64,000 nt of DNA from an uncultured Pirellulaceae bacterium (GCA_938084685.1 CALKGE010000003.1:163898-227897), one strand, 5' to 3'; numbered from the stretch's first letter, positions 43,813 through 53,555 are shown. Notes: generated from the letters alone by a model not told the origin. Made by a program: numbers and translations.

Positions 43813-45141
43813 ATGGCCAATAATTATGACACGGTTAAAGGAGTGGATTGGCGAGAGGTGTTTCCCTGGACAACTCTCACACGCGCCTTTTCTGTTGCGG
43901 TTAGTATCCCGGTGCTGTTGTTAGCCGCGATTGGCGTCGGGTTTACCGTCTCGGGATGGAATCTGGCCGAAGAGCTGTTAGTTGCTCCAAATCCGGCCAT
44001 GGCACGCGTCGGAGCTACCTCGGAAGATACCGGAGCGGTAGATCCCGAAGGCGAAGGCCAGTCGTTTGCCGTGAATGAAGGATTGCAGTCGGCTCCAGAT
44101 GATCCGCTGGAATTCGGAGAACAGCCTGCTGAAAAGGGCGTGCAAGTTCATCCGTCCAATATGGTGGAAGTTGATCTGGGGTTATTGCCTGACGAGCAGT
44201 CCGTCTCCGTTCTGGAGCGATTACTGGCCGGAGAAGGCTTGACACTGATCGGTGAAATACATGATTCACTTTTTGACAGGCATCGTCAGAGTGACACGAA
44301 GACGGGTTACGCCCTGTGTATCGTGGACTTTGTCTGGTTGCTGTTAGTCTGGGGGGTTTTTGGAGCCACGATCACTCGTATTGCTGTGATGCGGATTGGA
44401 CGAGGGGAAAAGATAGGTGTCAAGGAAGCAGCGACGGACGTCTGTAAGAAATACGTTTCCTATGTGATGTCACCATTGTTCGTTCTGGTTTCATGTTTCG
44501 TCCTCTCGCTGCCGATCGTGTTGGTCAGTCTGTTGCTGAATTTCGACATAGGCGTGGTACTGGCATCTCTGTTGTGGATTTTGGTAATCGTCGCCGGTAT
44601 CGGTGTTGCCGTGCTGTTAATTGGACTCTTTTTTGGATGGCCGTTGATGTGGCCAACAATCAGTGCCGAAGAGGCTGGGGATGTCTATGAAGCGACCAGT
44701 CGGTCGTTTGCCTATACTTTTCAAGCTCCTGTTCAATACCTGTTTTATGTATTGGTGAGCATGGCGATCTGGGTGCCATCGGTCATCCTGGTTCAGAATT
44801 TTGCCAGTCTGGCTGAAACGGTTATTTTTAGCGGAATGAACGTGGCGGCTGACGAGGGACAAGTGATTCAGGATTTCATCGCCGGGAAGACAACACTGGA
44901 TGGACAGAGTCAGGTCTTTGTGGTGGGGGCAAGTATTATTTCCGGCCTGCATTGGTTCGGTCATCTAATGGCAGATGCCTTCTGTGTTGGATTCTTTTTC
45001 GCCAGCTTCTCAGGTGTTTATCTGTTGCTGCGGCGGTATGTAGACCATACGCCGATGGATGAAGTATTTGTCATTGATGATAAAACCAAATACGGACTGG
45101 ATGATCTTATTCAGCAGACGACAGAGCAGTCTGCCGAGTAG
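43813..45141 (+). CDS. Polytopic membrane protein of unknown function
   Basis: A 442-residue protein behind AAAGGAAG. One membrane helix lies at about residues 25-48, followed by an extracytoplasmic segment of about 115 residues with Glu/Pro-rich low-complexity sequence. Then come about five more helices between residues 165 and 405, with charged loops (for example RIGRGEKIGVKEAATDVCKKYV). The C-terminus DDLIQQTTEQSAE is soluble. I do not recognise the family; it resembles planctomycete conserved hypothetical membrane proteins. Confidence 0.75.
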   Translation: MANNYDTVKGVDWREVFPWTTLTRAFSVAVSIPVLLLAAIGVGFTVSGWNLAEELLVAPNPAMARVGATSEDTGAVDPEGEGQSFAVNEGLQSAPDDPLEFGEQPAEKGVQVHPSNMVEVDLGLLPDEQSVSVLERLLAGEGLTLIGEIHDSLFDRHRQSDTKTGYALCIVDFVWLLLVWGVFGATITRIAVMRIGRGEKIGVKEAATDVCKKYVSYVMSPLFVLVSCFVLSLPIVLVSLLLNFDIGVVLASLLWILVIVAGIGVAVLLIGLFFGWPLMWPTISAEEAGDVYEATSRSFAYTFQAPVQYLFYVLVSMAIWVPSVILVQNFASLAETVIFSGMNVAADEGQVIQDFIAGKTTLDGQSQVFVVGASIISGLHWFGHLMADAFCVGFFFASFSGVYLLLRRYVDHTPMDEVFVIDDKTKYGLDDLIQQTTEQSAE

Positions 45142-45184
45142 TATTCGAAGTGTGCCGAGCGGGAAAGTGTAAGGCGTTTTTGCA

Positions 45185-45532
45185 GTGAATACCCTTTTTT
45201 TGTCCAGTGATCTGATGTTTGGTCCGCGAGTGGCTCATGCTGCATCGATGCAGGGCAGTACGGTGAAAACCGTACTCTCGCCAGGAAAGCTGGAAGATGA
45301 ATTGCAGACGGCAACGTACGAAATGGCGATACTGGATCTTTCCTGTTCCTTGTTCGAACCGGGATTGGTCATCTCGCTGATTCAAGCCAGTGGCCAGCAG
45401 ATGCATACGCTGGCGTTTGGTCCCCATGTGCAGGAAGAAAAACTGACAGCTGCGGCGGAGGCCGGCTTTGATACGGTGATGACCAACGGCCAGTTTCAGC
45501 AGAGTTTACAACAGCTATTTTCTTCGCCATGA
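45185..45532 (+). CDS. Receiver-like small protein of unknown function
   Basis: A 115-residue alpha/beta protein from GTG 45185. The order of strands and helices resembles a response-regulator receiver: NTLFLSSDLMFG (first strand and acidic turn), YEMAILDLSCSL (strand with Asp in the phospho-acceptor position) and MHTLAFGPHVQEEKLTAAAEAGFDTVM. The acidic pair and the conserved Lys are not clearly in place, so phosphorylation is doubtful. No output domain is attached and no kinase is nearby. Confidence 0.6.
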   Translation: MNTLFLSSDLMFGPRVAHAASMQGSTVKTVLSPGKLEDELQTATYEMAILDLSCSLFEPGLVISLIQASGQQMHTLAFGPHVQEEKLTAAAEAGFDTVMTNGQFQQSLQQLFSSP

Positions 45533-45576
45533 TCTTCTAGCAATCGGTGATTGCCGAGTGGCAGCAGAGATAAAAG

Positions 45577-45924
45577 TCAGACGGCTTCGGGGCCGCGAAT
45601 GTCCGCACTGAGGTCCACAGTGTCATCGATCGGCATGACAAATATTTTTCCGTCGCCGATATTCCCGTCAGGTCCTGTTTTGGCAGCCGAGCAGATGGCA
45701 TCGATCGTCCGCTCTACGAAGTCATCGTTGACCGCAATTTCGAGCGTCACTTTTCTGAGTAGCTGTGATTTGTATTCCATGCCTCGGTAGAGTGGAGTTT
45801 GTCCGCGCTGTCTGGCAAATCCTTGAGCATCACAGACGGTCATGCGAGTTACGGCCACTTTTTCCAGCGCTGATTGCACGGCTTTCAACTTGGTAGGCTG
45901 TATAATTGCGACGATGAGTTTCAT
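45577..45924 (-). CDS. P-II family nitrogen regulatory protein
   Basis: A 115-residue P-II protein: MKLIVAIIQPTKLKAVQSALEKVAVTRMTVCDAQGFARQ, a T-loop with LYRGMEYKSQLLRKVTLEIAV (Tyr in the usual uridylylation neighbourhood), and the nucleotide-binding GPDGNIGDGKIFVMPIDD. Trimeric P-II proteins sense 2-oxoglutarate and ATP/ADP and control nitrogen uptake and glutamine synthetase. No amtB or glnA is adjacent, so the target cannot be named. The ending differs slightly from GlnB (DLSADIRGPEAV). Confidence 0.92.
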   Translation of the reverse strand: MKLIVAIIQPTKLKAVQSALEKVAVTRMTVCDAQGFARQRGQTPLYRGMEYKSQLLRKVTLEIAVNDDFVERTIDAICSAAKTGPDGNIGDGKIFVMPIDDTVDLSADIRGPEAV

Positions 45925-45965
45925 GGCGGTTGTGGATGAAGAGTTAACTCATACAGGGGCTTCGG

Positions 45966-46928
45966 TTGTTCGATTTAATTATACGAGTTTTGGAGGAGTA
46001 TGATATCCGGCAGCCTGACGCGGTGACGTCGTTTGAGGAGGGTTATGGTTTTAGCGGCTCCAGGATCTGGCGTGTGGAACATGGCTCGCTGTGCTATTGT
46101 CTGAAACGTTGGCCTGCAGGGAAACCGAGTCGGGAGACTCAGGATTTAATTGCGCGTGTGGTTCCGGAAATTGATCGTCAAGGACTTCCTGTTGCAACTC
46201 CTCTAAACACTCGGCGTGGCGAAAGGTTTTGTTCCTTTGAAGGGAGAACCTGGGAGCTAAGTTATTGGCTAACTGGAGCTCCGGTCGGTCGCAACCCAGT
46301 TAGCGATGCTCAACTTCAAAATGCGATTCAGTGGTTGGCTCGGTATCACCAGATTGCATGTGAGATAGAGTCGAGGCAGGGACGTTCTCAGGCGCTTACA
46401 TATCGTTACCAATTGGCTCAGCAGTTGGCAGAACGAACCTTAAGAGAATTGAGAGACTATACCTATCCCATGCTTGATTCGGGGCTGGCCAGCCTGTTCG
46501 TTACTCAGGCAGAAAAGATGCTACCACCGTTAATTGGGGCGTTGCAAAAGTTCGAGTCCCGGAGCTGGTCGCTACTGCCCGCGATTTCGGATCTATGGTC
46601 AGATCACATGTTTTTTGAGGGGGATAAGGTTTCTGGCGTTATTGATTTTGGGGCGATGAAACTCGATTCCCCCTGCTTGGATATTGCTCGACTACTAGGG
46701 AGTTTTCAGGGGTTTTGCGATACTGCCATGACTCGGGGTTTGGAGATGTACCAGGCAGCAAGGAGGTTGGAACCGGCAGAAATCGAGTTGATTGAACTTT
46801 TTGATCGTGTCTACGTAGTACTAGCTGGGGTCCAGTGGTTGATTTGGTTGGGGCCAGATCGACGAGAGTTTGGACAGAACGAGAAGGTGAATCAGCGACT
46901 TATCGAGCTTGCGCGGCGGGTTCCTTAG
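45966..46928 (+). CDS. Phosphotransferase (APH/homoserine-kinase-type-II fold) with altered catalytic loop
   Basis: A 320-residue kinase-fold protein starting at TTG 45966. The N-lobe has SRIWRVEHGSLCYCLKRWP (Lys in place for ATP) and ELSYWLTGAP. The catalytic loop, normally HGDxxxxN, reads ISDLWSDHMFF: the Asp is kept, but the His is replaced by Ile and the Asn position by His. The metal motif is normal, VIDFGAMKLDSPCLDIARLLGSF. A small-molecule kinase is the general prediction; the substrate is unknown, and homoserine kinase type II is only distantly suggested. Confidence 0.75.
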   Translation: MFDLIIRVLEEYDIRQPDAVTSFEEGYGFSGSRIWRVEHGSLCYCLKRWPAGKPSRETQDLIARVVPEIDRQGLPVATPLNTRRGERFCSFEGRTWELSYWLTGAPVGRNPVSDAQLQNAIQWLARYHQIACEIESRQGRSQALTYRYQLAQQLAERTLRELRDYTYPMLDSGLASLFVTQAEKMLPPLIGALQKFESRSWSLLPAISDLWSDHMFFEGDKVSGVIDFGAMKLDSPCLDIARLLGSFQGFCDTAMTRGLEMYQAARRLEPAEIELIELFDRVYVVLAGVQWLIWLGPDRREFGQNEKVNQRLIELARRVP

Positions 46929-47066
46929 TGTCACGCTCTCTTTTCTGCGTTGTAAGTACAGCAAAGTTAAGATGGCTTCTATGGATGCGGACATGCTGTT
47001 TGCTTAAAATTAACGCTTGATGCTTCTGAAATGAATGCTGTTTGTCGGGTTGTAGAGACCCATGGA

Positions 47067-49592
47067 ATGGAAATGAACACAAAGATTTTTCAAAACTGTT
47101 TTCATTGGTTATTGCTGTCATTGTTGAGTGTGTCATGGATGGCCGCCGACACACGGGCACAGTTTGGTGACTTTGGAGCAAATAATGCACCCAAGGTGGA
47201 AGTGTCGGCGGAATTTCAACTGAAGGCTGATTCCAAAACCGACGGTGTCCTCACGGTCACGGCCACGGTGATTGACGGTTTCCACATCTACTCGGTAACT
47301 CAAAAGAAAGGCGGTCCGCTACCAACCCGGATCTCCCTGATCCAGCCTGAGGAGGGGGTAACACTGGGAGCGTTCACTCCGGATAAACCTGCCACAATTC
47401 ACCACTATAAAGAAGCGTATGGCGATCTGGACATCGAAGAGCATCGAGGGAAAGTTGTTTGGACAGCCCCCATCTCGTTTGCAACTCCGTTAACAGATCC
47501 AGCTGGCTCGGAATTAAAACTCAACGTCTCCAGTCTGGCATGTACAGATAATTTGGGAGTTTGCGTGCCTCAGGAAAACGATGTTACAGCTTCGTATAAA
47601 GGTGAGCTGAAGGCAAGTGCCGAGGTAGAGAGCGAAGATGAGTCAAAGGTTGATGGTGACCCTGCCGACGAACCGGTGGACGCAGTTCCAGACGGTTCAC
47701 CATTTGATTTAGGTGGCGGGTTTACAGCTCCTGGACTCGGAGGCGGATTTGAAGCTCCTGGAACAGAGGGCGGTGACGTAAAGGTAGAAGGAACGGCCAG
47801 TTACTTTATTGATCCCGAAACGGGAAAAGGTGTAGTTCGCGTGACCGTCGATGTGGTCGACGGATTTCATATTTATTCGCTGACCCAGCAGCGGGGCGGG
47901 CCGTTGCCGACGATGCTGAAGGTGGTTGGCGAAGGGATCCAGGTCAGTGGAGATGTTGTTGCAGATAAAGAGCCAGAGATCCATCATTATGAAGTATACG
48001 GCGACCTGGATGTGGAGGAGATCAAAGGGACGGTGAATTGGGACATTCCAATTCTGGGGCCGACCGGTGATGAAGCCTCGCCCGAGATTAAAGTGATCAT
48101 CGATGCGCTGGCCTGTACGGATGATCTGGGTATTTGTGTACCGCAGGAAATCGAAATCGTTGCATCACAGGATGCGTCGTTGGCTGCGGTAGCGTTGAAA
48201 TTAGCTACGGCTGAATCTACGTTGCAGGGAGCAGCTGAGTCCTCAGAACCTCCCGGAGAGCCAGCGGCTGACGCGGATGAGATGTCCTTGATAGTCGTCC
48301 TCGGCTTCGCTCTGCTGGGCGGATTCATCCTGAATTTCATGCCCTGTGTTTTGCCAGTCATTGGTCTCAAAATCATGTCTTTTGTGACACAGGCAGGTGA
48401 GTCCCGTAGCAAGGTTTTTTCGCTCAATTTGTGGTACTCGCTCGGGCTGATGACAGTCTTTCTGGTATTTGCCACCCTGGCGATTTTTGTGGGTTTGGGA
48501 TGGGGACAGCAGAATCAAAGCGATATCTTCAATGTCGTCATGATTGCGGTCATCTTTGTCATGGGGCTTAGTTTTATTGGCGTCTGGGAAATTCCAATTC
48601 CAGGATTTGTTGGCTCGAGTGATCTGGCAAAGTCGGCAGAGAAAGAAGGCCCGATGGCGGCCTATTTGAAGGGGGGGATCACAACGATCCTGGCGATTCC
48701 CTGTAGTGGGCCTGGTTTGGGAGTTGCTTTAACTTATTGCGCCAAACAGATGGCTCAGCAAGGTGGAACTCAGGGCGCCATCAACGTCTACCTGGTCTTT
48801 GTTGCCTTGGGAGTTGGGATGGCATTTCCCTATTTAATGATTGGTGCCTTCCCCGGTCTGGTTCGTTTTCTTCCTAAGCCTGGAGCTTGGATGGAGACGT
48901 TCAAGGAGCTGATGGGATATGTCCTTTTGGCTACGATCGTGTTTATCATGACCTACCTCAGCTACGGAATGATTGTTCCAACCGTAGGTTTTCTGTTTGC
49001 ACTTTGGGCTGCATGTTGGTGGTATGGCCGAGTACCCTTTACGGCCTCAGTGGCATTGAAGTGGAAGCATCGCCTGGGGGCGGTCATGTTTGCCAGCTTG
49101 CTTGGTTGGTTTTGCTTTGGTTGGTTCGCTCCCGTCATGGAGAGTCGTTTGGAGCTGTTTGTTGAGAAACGTTTACTGGAGTACGAAGGTGAAGGAGGAG
49201 CTGTCACTCTGCAGATAAAGGAAGGGGAGAAGAATCTGTTTACAGCTTCCCGTCTGGAAAAGCTCATCAACGAAGACAAACGATTGGTCATGGTGGATTT
49301 CACTGCAGACTGGTGCCTGACATGTAAAGTACTCGAAAAGACAGTGTTAAACACCGAGGCTGTTCAAAAGGCGTTGTCAGACCGAGAGGTAGTTCAGTTA
49401 GTGGCTGATTGGTCCAAAATGAAGTCGAAGACTGGTTTGGAAATCGATGCTGAGTTGGAGAGATTGGGCAAGGGTAAACAACTACCGATCATTGCATTTT
49501 ATGCTCCGGGGGAAGGGCAACAGCCTCACACACTTGTTAGTGCCTATACAGCTCAGGATATTCATGACATTCTGGATGTGTTGGGCAAGTAA
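47067..49592 (+). CDS. dsbD: DsbD-like thiol:disulfide interchange protein with duplicated N-terminal domain
   Basis: About 841 residues. The start is uncertain (ATG 47031, 47067 or 47073); 47067 or 47073 gives a clean signal peptide (MNTKIFQNCFHWLLLSLLS, cut near ADTRAQ). Two copies of the periplasmic DsbD N-terminal domain follow, at about residues 43-178 and 238-368, each with GFHIYSxTQxxGGPLPT and LACTDxLGxCVPQE. The membrane core (408-688) has NFMPCVLPVIGLK and AIPCSGPGLG with its electron-carrying cysteines. The C-terminal thioredoxin domain has WCLTC near 749. Electrons would flow from cytoplasmic thioredoxin to periplasmic partners. The neighbouring genes do not reveal the partners. 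Confidence 0.9.
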   Translation: MEMNTKIFQNCFHWLLLSLLSVSWMAADTRAQFGDFGANNAPKVEVSAEFQLKADSKTDGVLTVTATVIDGFHIYSVTQKKGGPLPTRISLIQPEEGVTLGAFTPDKPATIHHYKEAYGDLDIEEHRGKVVWTAPISFATPLTDPAGSELKLNVSSLACTDNLGVCVPQENDVTASYKGELKASAEVESEDESKVDGDPADEPVDAVPDGSPFDLGGGFTAPGLGGGFEAPGTEGGDVKVEGTASYFIDPETGKGVVRVTVDVVDGFHIYSLTQQRGGPLPTMLKVVGEGIQVSGDVVADKEPEIHHYEVYGDLDVEEIKGTVNWDIPILGPTGDEASPEIKVIIDALACTDDLGICVPQEIEIVASQDASLAAVALKLATAESTLQGAAESSEPPGEPAADADEMSLIVVLGFALLGGFILNFMPCVLPVIGLKIMSFVTQAGESRSKVFSLNLWYSLGLMTVFLVFATLAIFVGLGWGQQNQSDIFNVVMIAVIFVMGLSFIGVWEIPIPGFVGSSDLAKSAEKEGPMAAYLKGGITTILAIPCSGPGLGVALTYCAKQMAQQGGTQGAINVYLVFVALGVGMAFPYLMIGAFPGLVRFLPKPGAWMETFKELMGYVLLATIVFIMTYLSYGMIVPTVGFLFALWAACWWYGRVPFTASVALKWKHRLGAVMFASLLGWFCFGWFAPVMESRLELFVEKRLLEYEGEGGAVTLQIKEGEKNLFTASRLEKLINEDKRLVMVDFTADWCLTCKVLEKTVLNTEAVQKALSDREVVQLVADWSKMKSKTGLEIDAELERLGKGKQLPIIAFYAPGEGQQPHTLVSAYTAQDIHDILDVLGK

Positions 49593-49715
49593 AGGCTTCT
49601 CAGAATCCAGCTGCCGGCCAACTGTTAATTCCTGAATCAGAGTGTAGAATGACGGTTTAATTGCTCGTTTCTATGCCAGCTTTTGGTGATTCAGTCCAGA
49701 GAAGGAAGCGTTTTG

Positions 49716-50777
49716 ATGGCCAAGGCCACTTACAAGGATGCAGGGGTCGATCTGGAAGTTTACGCGGAATCGATGTCCCGTCTTCCGAAATTGATGCAGC
49801 GGACGTTTTCTCCCCGTGTCATGAGGCTCGATGGCGGATTCGCCGGGCTCTTCAAACTGGACTTTCAGAATGGTCTGTTCAAGCGTTCCTATGACAACCC
49901 AGTGTTGGTATCAGGAACCGACGGCGTTGGAACCAAACTCAAGGTAGCTCAATTAGCTGATCGTCACGACACGGTCGGCATCGATCTGGTGGCAATGTGT
50001 GTTAATGACATCATCTGCTGCGGTGCCGAACCTCTCTTTTTCCTCGATTATGTTGCCATGAGTCACGATGATCCGGAAGCTCTGGAGCAGGTCGTCCAGG
50101 GGATCAGTGATGGTTGCGTCGACGCTGATTGTGCTTTGCTGGCAGGGGAAACTGCGATCATGCCGGACCTGTACCAGCATGGTGACTACGATCTGGCAGG
50201 TTTTTGCGTCGGGGTCGTGGAGCAGGACGAGTTAATTGATGGTTCGTCGATTGTTGCCGATGACGTGGTGATTGGTGTAGAAGCTAGTGGATTGCACTCA
50301 AACGGCTTTAGCCTGGTTCGCAAAGTGGTTTTTGAAATAGCGGAGCTGAGTGTCGACGACCATGTGGAGCAGCTGGGAGCGACTGTTGGTGAAGCACTTC
50401 TCACACCGACCCGGATATACGCTCGGCCACTCCAGAAAATTCTCTCGTACTACAAAGTCAAAAAAGTCGTACATGGTATCGCTCATATTACCGGCGGCGG
50501 TCTGCAGGAGAATCTGGAGCGGATCATGCCGTCGGACGTCACGGCTCTGATTCAGCGGGATTCCTGGGATGTACTTCCCATATTCGACTGGATTCAGGAA
50601 CTCGGCGAGATTGAAGACGATGAAATGGACAAGGTCTTCAATCGTGGTTGTGGTCTGACATTGGTGGTCAGCCCGTTCTACGCGGAGAATATCCAACGTA
50701 TGCTCAAACGTTCCGGATTGAAAAGCTGGGTGATCGGTAAAGTGCAGGCGGGCGACGGTAGCGTTCGCTGGTCTTGA
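49716..50777 (+). CDS. purM: Phosphoribosylformylglycinamidine cyclo-ligase PurM
   Basis: About 353 residues from ATG 49716 behind GAAGGAAG. It has the AIR synthetase motifs [64 protein letters not shown] and [14 protein letters not shown]. It closes FGAM to aminoimidazole ribotide in purine synthesis, in the cytoplasm. No other purine gene is adjacent. The stop codon is immediately followed by a 10-bp tandem repeat. Confidence 0.96.
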   Translation: MAKATYKDAGVDLEVYAESMSRLPKLMQRTFSPRVMRLDGGFAGLFKLDFQNGLFKRSYDNPVLVSGTDGVGTKLKVAQLADRHDTVGIDLVAMCVNDIICCGAEPLFFLDYVAMSHDDPEALEQVVQGISDGCVDADCALLAGETAIMPDLYQHGDYDLAGFCVGVVEQDELIDGSSIVADDVVIGVEASGLHSNGFSLVRKVVFEIAELSVDDHVEQLGATVGEALLTPTRIYARPLQKILSYYKVKKVVHGIAHITGGGLQENLERIMPSDVTALIQRDSWDVLPIFDWIQELGEIEDDEMDKVFNRGCGLTLVVSPFYAENIQRMLKRSGLKSWVIGKVQAGDGSVRWS

Positions 50778-50815
50778 TTGACCACGATTGACCATGTTTG
50801 ACCATGTTTGACTTG
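50776..50815. repeat. 10-bp tandem repeat at the purM stop codon
   Basis: Four imperfect copies of GWTTGACCAT: GATTGACCAC, GATTGACCAT, GTTTGACCAT and GTTTGACTTG at 50776, 50786, 50796 and 50806. The first copy overlaps the last two bases of the purM TGA (50775-50777). Confidence 0.85.
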
Positions 50816-50885
50816 GTTCCATGGCATCGTGAATAATGAGTGCACATGGGTCAGCTAAGTTGGTCGACGGTCGTGAAGTTCAGTC

Positions 50886-53039
50886 ATGCAGTGGTTAAGT
50901 CTATTCATCGAGGAAATGTGTTGCCCAGCAGAGGTAGCGCTCATTCGTTCTGAATTGAGTCGCAAGCCGGGCATCGGGGAGATGGAATTTGATGTTTTCA
51001 GCCGACGGTTAAACGTCCAGCATGATTCTGCCGTACTGACTCCCAATGGAGTGATCCGCTTTCTGGCTGCAATCAATATGACCGCCCATCCCTGGATTGA
51101 TGTGCGTGAAATGGCTGACTTTCAGAGTCGACGCCAACGATGGCGTACAGTCTTGACCTGGCTTTCTGGTCTTGTCTTTCTGGCTGGCATTCTCTTCCAT
51201 GCGATTCAATATGTCCCGGTTGAGGGGCTATTGGGTTGGGTGGCAAGTGAGACGACCGTTTACACTCGTGTGCTCTACGTGGTCAGTTTGCTACTGGGCT
51301 TCGTATTTGTATTTCCTTCCGCCCTGCGAAGCGTACTGCGAGGCAGAGCCGATATGAATCTTTTGATGACCGTCGCGGTGATAGGTGCACTGGTTTTGAA
51401 CGAGTGGTTCGAGGCGGCGATGGTTACTTTTCTGTTTTCCTTGTCACTTTGGCTGGAACAATGGAGCATGAAGCAGGTGCAGACGGCGATGCGCGGGCAT
51501 TTGCAGCAGTCGCCCTTGATTGCCCGTTGTCGTCAGTCCGGCGGAGGGCAATCGGTCGAAATGCCAATTGAGCAGGTGGACGTAGGCAGCCTGGTGGAAG
51601 TCTGGGCTGGTGAGTTGATTCCACTCGATGGGCAGGTTGTAAAAGGAGAGTCCCATGTGAATCAGGCGTCGATCACGGGCGAGTCATTTCCTGTGGCCAA
51701 AAGAATTGGTGATGCGGTATTTGCCGGAACTACCAATATGGAAAGCACTCTGCAGCTGCAGACGACCTCCCGGGTGAACGATTCCACCATAACGCGGACG
51801 ATGCGTCTGGTTGCCGAAGCTCAGAGTAAAAAAACGGAAATCCAGACTTCGGTAGAGCGGTTTGCCGAAGTTTACACACCTGCTGTCATGCTGATTTCGC
51901 TTTTACTCATGGTTGTGCCGCCAGTTCTGTTTCATCAGCCTTTTGATCAATGGTTCCATCTGGCGTTAGTTGTTCTGGTGGTTGCTTGCCCGTGTGCTCT
52001 GGTGATCTCGACTCCTGTGGCGACAACGGTTGCGTTGACACGAGGGATTCGGGAGGGGGTTTTAATACGTGGAGGACGGTTTCTGGAGTCCATGGCGAAT
52101 GTTGATGTCATCTGTTTTGATAAGACAGGAACGTTGACCTATGGTAGACCCCAAGTGGAGTCGGTTTGGTGTGTGGCAAGTTCAACGAGGGATGAGGTTC
52201 TCGAGATAGCACTGGCGCTGGAATCTACATCCAACCATCCTTTGGCGTATGCAATTGTCAAATTTGCTCAGCAACAGGGATTGGTTGCTCCTGCAGTTAC
52301 CGACCTGGAGGTTCTGCATGGTACAGGAATTCGCGGACGCCTTGATGGTCACGAAGTCTGGGTGGGAAACGTTCACTGGGCGGCAGACTTGCTGGACAAT
52401 CCAACTGAATTGCTAGAGCAGTTTCAACCTGGTGAGCCGACCGGGCTGGTCGTTGTGGTAGGAATCGAAGATCAGCTGCTGGGCTTGTTATGGCTTTGCG
52501 ATGAAATGCGGGATGAGAGTGTAAAGACGATCCAGGATCTGGAAGCAGCTGGTGTTAAAAAGACCAGGATACTATCTGGAGATTTAACTGCGAATGTTGA
52601 GTTTGTGCGGGAGTCGTTGGGAATAGCGGAAGCGGAAGGCGAGTTATTACCCGAGCAGAAATTGCAGCGGATCGAAGAGATGGCAAAGCAGTCGACGATT
52701 GCCATGGTTGGGGATGGTGTCAATGATGCGCCGGCTTTGATGCGTGCGGATGTCGGTATTGCAATGGGAGCATTGGGACTGGATGTTGTCTTACAATCAG
52801 CAGATATCTCTTTAATGAACAATGACCTGCGAAAGCTTCCCTGGTTGATCAGGTTTTCAAAGAAGGTACGTCGCACGGTTCGACTCAACATCGCTTTTGC
52901 CTTGCTGGCCAAATTCTCCGTCCTGGCCGCGGCCTTGTCTGGTTTTGCCCATTTGTGGCTGGCCGTGCTGGCAGATACGGGTGCGACATTGATAGTCGTC
53001 ATGAATGGAATGCGTTTACTGGGTTCGCGTCATGATTGA
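50886..53039 (+). CDS. Heavy-metal P-type ATPase (Zn/Cd/Pb exporter type)
   Basis: A 717-residue P1B ATPase. The N-terminal metal-binding domain has MCCPAE at residues 11-16, as in CadA/ZntA-like pumps (MDCPAE). Two N-terminal helices are followed by the actuator motif TGESFPVAK, the membrane CPC site in VACPCALVISTPVA (near 367), the phosphorylation site DKTGTLTYG (near 411) and GDGVNDAPALM (near 608). The last helix has LAVLADTGATLIVV; an Asp here with CPC marks the Zn2+/Cd2+/Pb2+ group rather than copper. It would export divalent metals from the cytoplasm. Its end overlaps the next gene by 8 bp. Confidence 0.93.
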   Translation: MQWLSLFIEEMCCPAEVALIRSELSRKPGIGEMEFDVFSRRLNVQHDSAVLTPNGVIRFLAAINMTAHPWIDVREMADFQSRRQRWRTVLTWLSGLVFLAGILFHAIQYVPVEGLLGWVASETTVYTRVLYVVSLLLGFVFVFPSALRSVLRGRADMNLLMTVAVIGALVLNEWFEAAMVTFLFSLSLWLEQWSMKQVQTAMRGHLQQSPLIARCRQSGGGQSVEMPIEQVDVGSLVEVWAGELIPLDGQVVKGESHVNQASITGESFPVAKRIGDAVFAGTTNMESTLQLQTTSRVNDSTITRTMRLVAEAQSKKTEIQTSVERFAEVYTPAVMLISLLLMVVPPVLFHQPFDQWFHLALVVLVVACPCALVISTPVATTVALTRGIREGVLIRGGRFLESMANVDVICFDKTGTLTYGRPQVESVWCVASSTRDEVLEIALALESTSNHPLAYAIVKFAQQQGLVAPAVTDLEVLHGTGIRGRLDGHEVWVGNVHWAADLLDNPTELLEQFQPGEPTGLVVVVGIEDQLLGLLWLCDEMRDESVKTIQDLEAAGVKKTRILSGDLTANVEFVRESLGIAEAEGELLPEQKLQRIEEMAKQSTIAMVGDGVNDAPALMRADVGIAMGALGLDVVLQSADISLMNNDLRKLPWLIRFSKKVRRTVRLNIAFALLAKFSVLAAALSGFAHLWLAVLADTGATLIVVMNGMRLLGSRHD

Positions 53040-53550
53040 AGTTGCTGACTACGAGACGCATCCGGCAACCTGGAGCGAGCAGCATCTGGTGGAAGCGTGT
53101 TCCAGCCGGCGGCAGCGGCGTAGCGGGCCTGGCGGACAGCACCGCAATAAAGTGGAGACTGCGGTGGTTTATGAATTTGCTGATTCAGCGATCACCGGTT
53201 CGGCCAGTGAGCAGAGGTCGCAGGAGGCCAACCGGAAAGTTGCTTTATTCCGACTGCGAGTGAATTTGGCGCTGCAGTTGCGATGTCAGCCTCGATCCGA
53301 GTGCAGTGCCTTGTGGCGTTCACGCCTGCGTCAAGGGCGAGTTCAGGTGAATCCAGGACATGCAGACTTTCCAGCATTGTTAAGTGAAGTGTTGGATCAT
53401 GTATTGGCGGATCAGGGAGATTTGCAACAGTCTGCCGAGACGTTGTTGTGTACCAAAACTCAGTTGTTCAAGTTTCTGAAGCTTGATCCACGGGCCGCGA
53501 AACTGGTCAATGATACTCGTGAATCTTGTGGTATGAAGAAGTTACGGTAA
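53032..53550 (+). CDS. Release-factor-like protein with GGQ motif and no codon-recognition domain
   Basis: About 172 residues from ATG 53032, overlapping the ATPase end by 8 bp. The GGQ peptidyl-hydrolysis motif is in RRSGPGGQHRNKVETAVV at about residues 33-35. There is no codon-recognition (domain 2/4) region, so it cannot be a normal RF1 or RF2. Small GGQ proteins such as ArfB and the mitochondrial C12orf65/mtRF-R rescue stalled ribosomes, and this resembles that group. The C-terminal half is a helical extension (KTQLFKFLKLDPRAAKLVNDTRE, ending CGMKKLR), less basic than the ArfB tail. Rescue is inference. Confidence 0.8.
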   Translation: MIEVADYETHPATWSEQHLVEACSSRRQRRSGPGGQHRNKVETAVVYEFADSAITGSASEQRSQEANRKVALFRLRVNLALQLRCQPRSECSALWRSRLRQGRVQVNPGHADFPALLSEVLDHVLADQGDLQQSAETLLCTKTQLFKFLKLDPRAAKLVNDTRESCGMKKLR

Positions 53551-53555
53551 TCGAT

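Noticed and set aside
46550-46565. tRNA T-loop-like GTTCGAGTCCC
   Set aside because: It lies inside the phosphotransferase coding sequence, and no acceptor, D or anticodon arms surround it.
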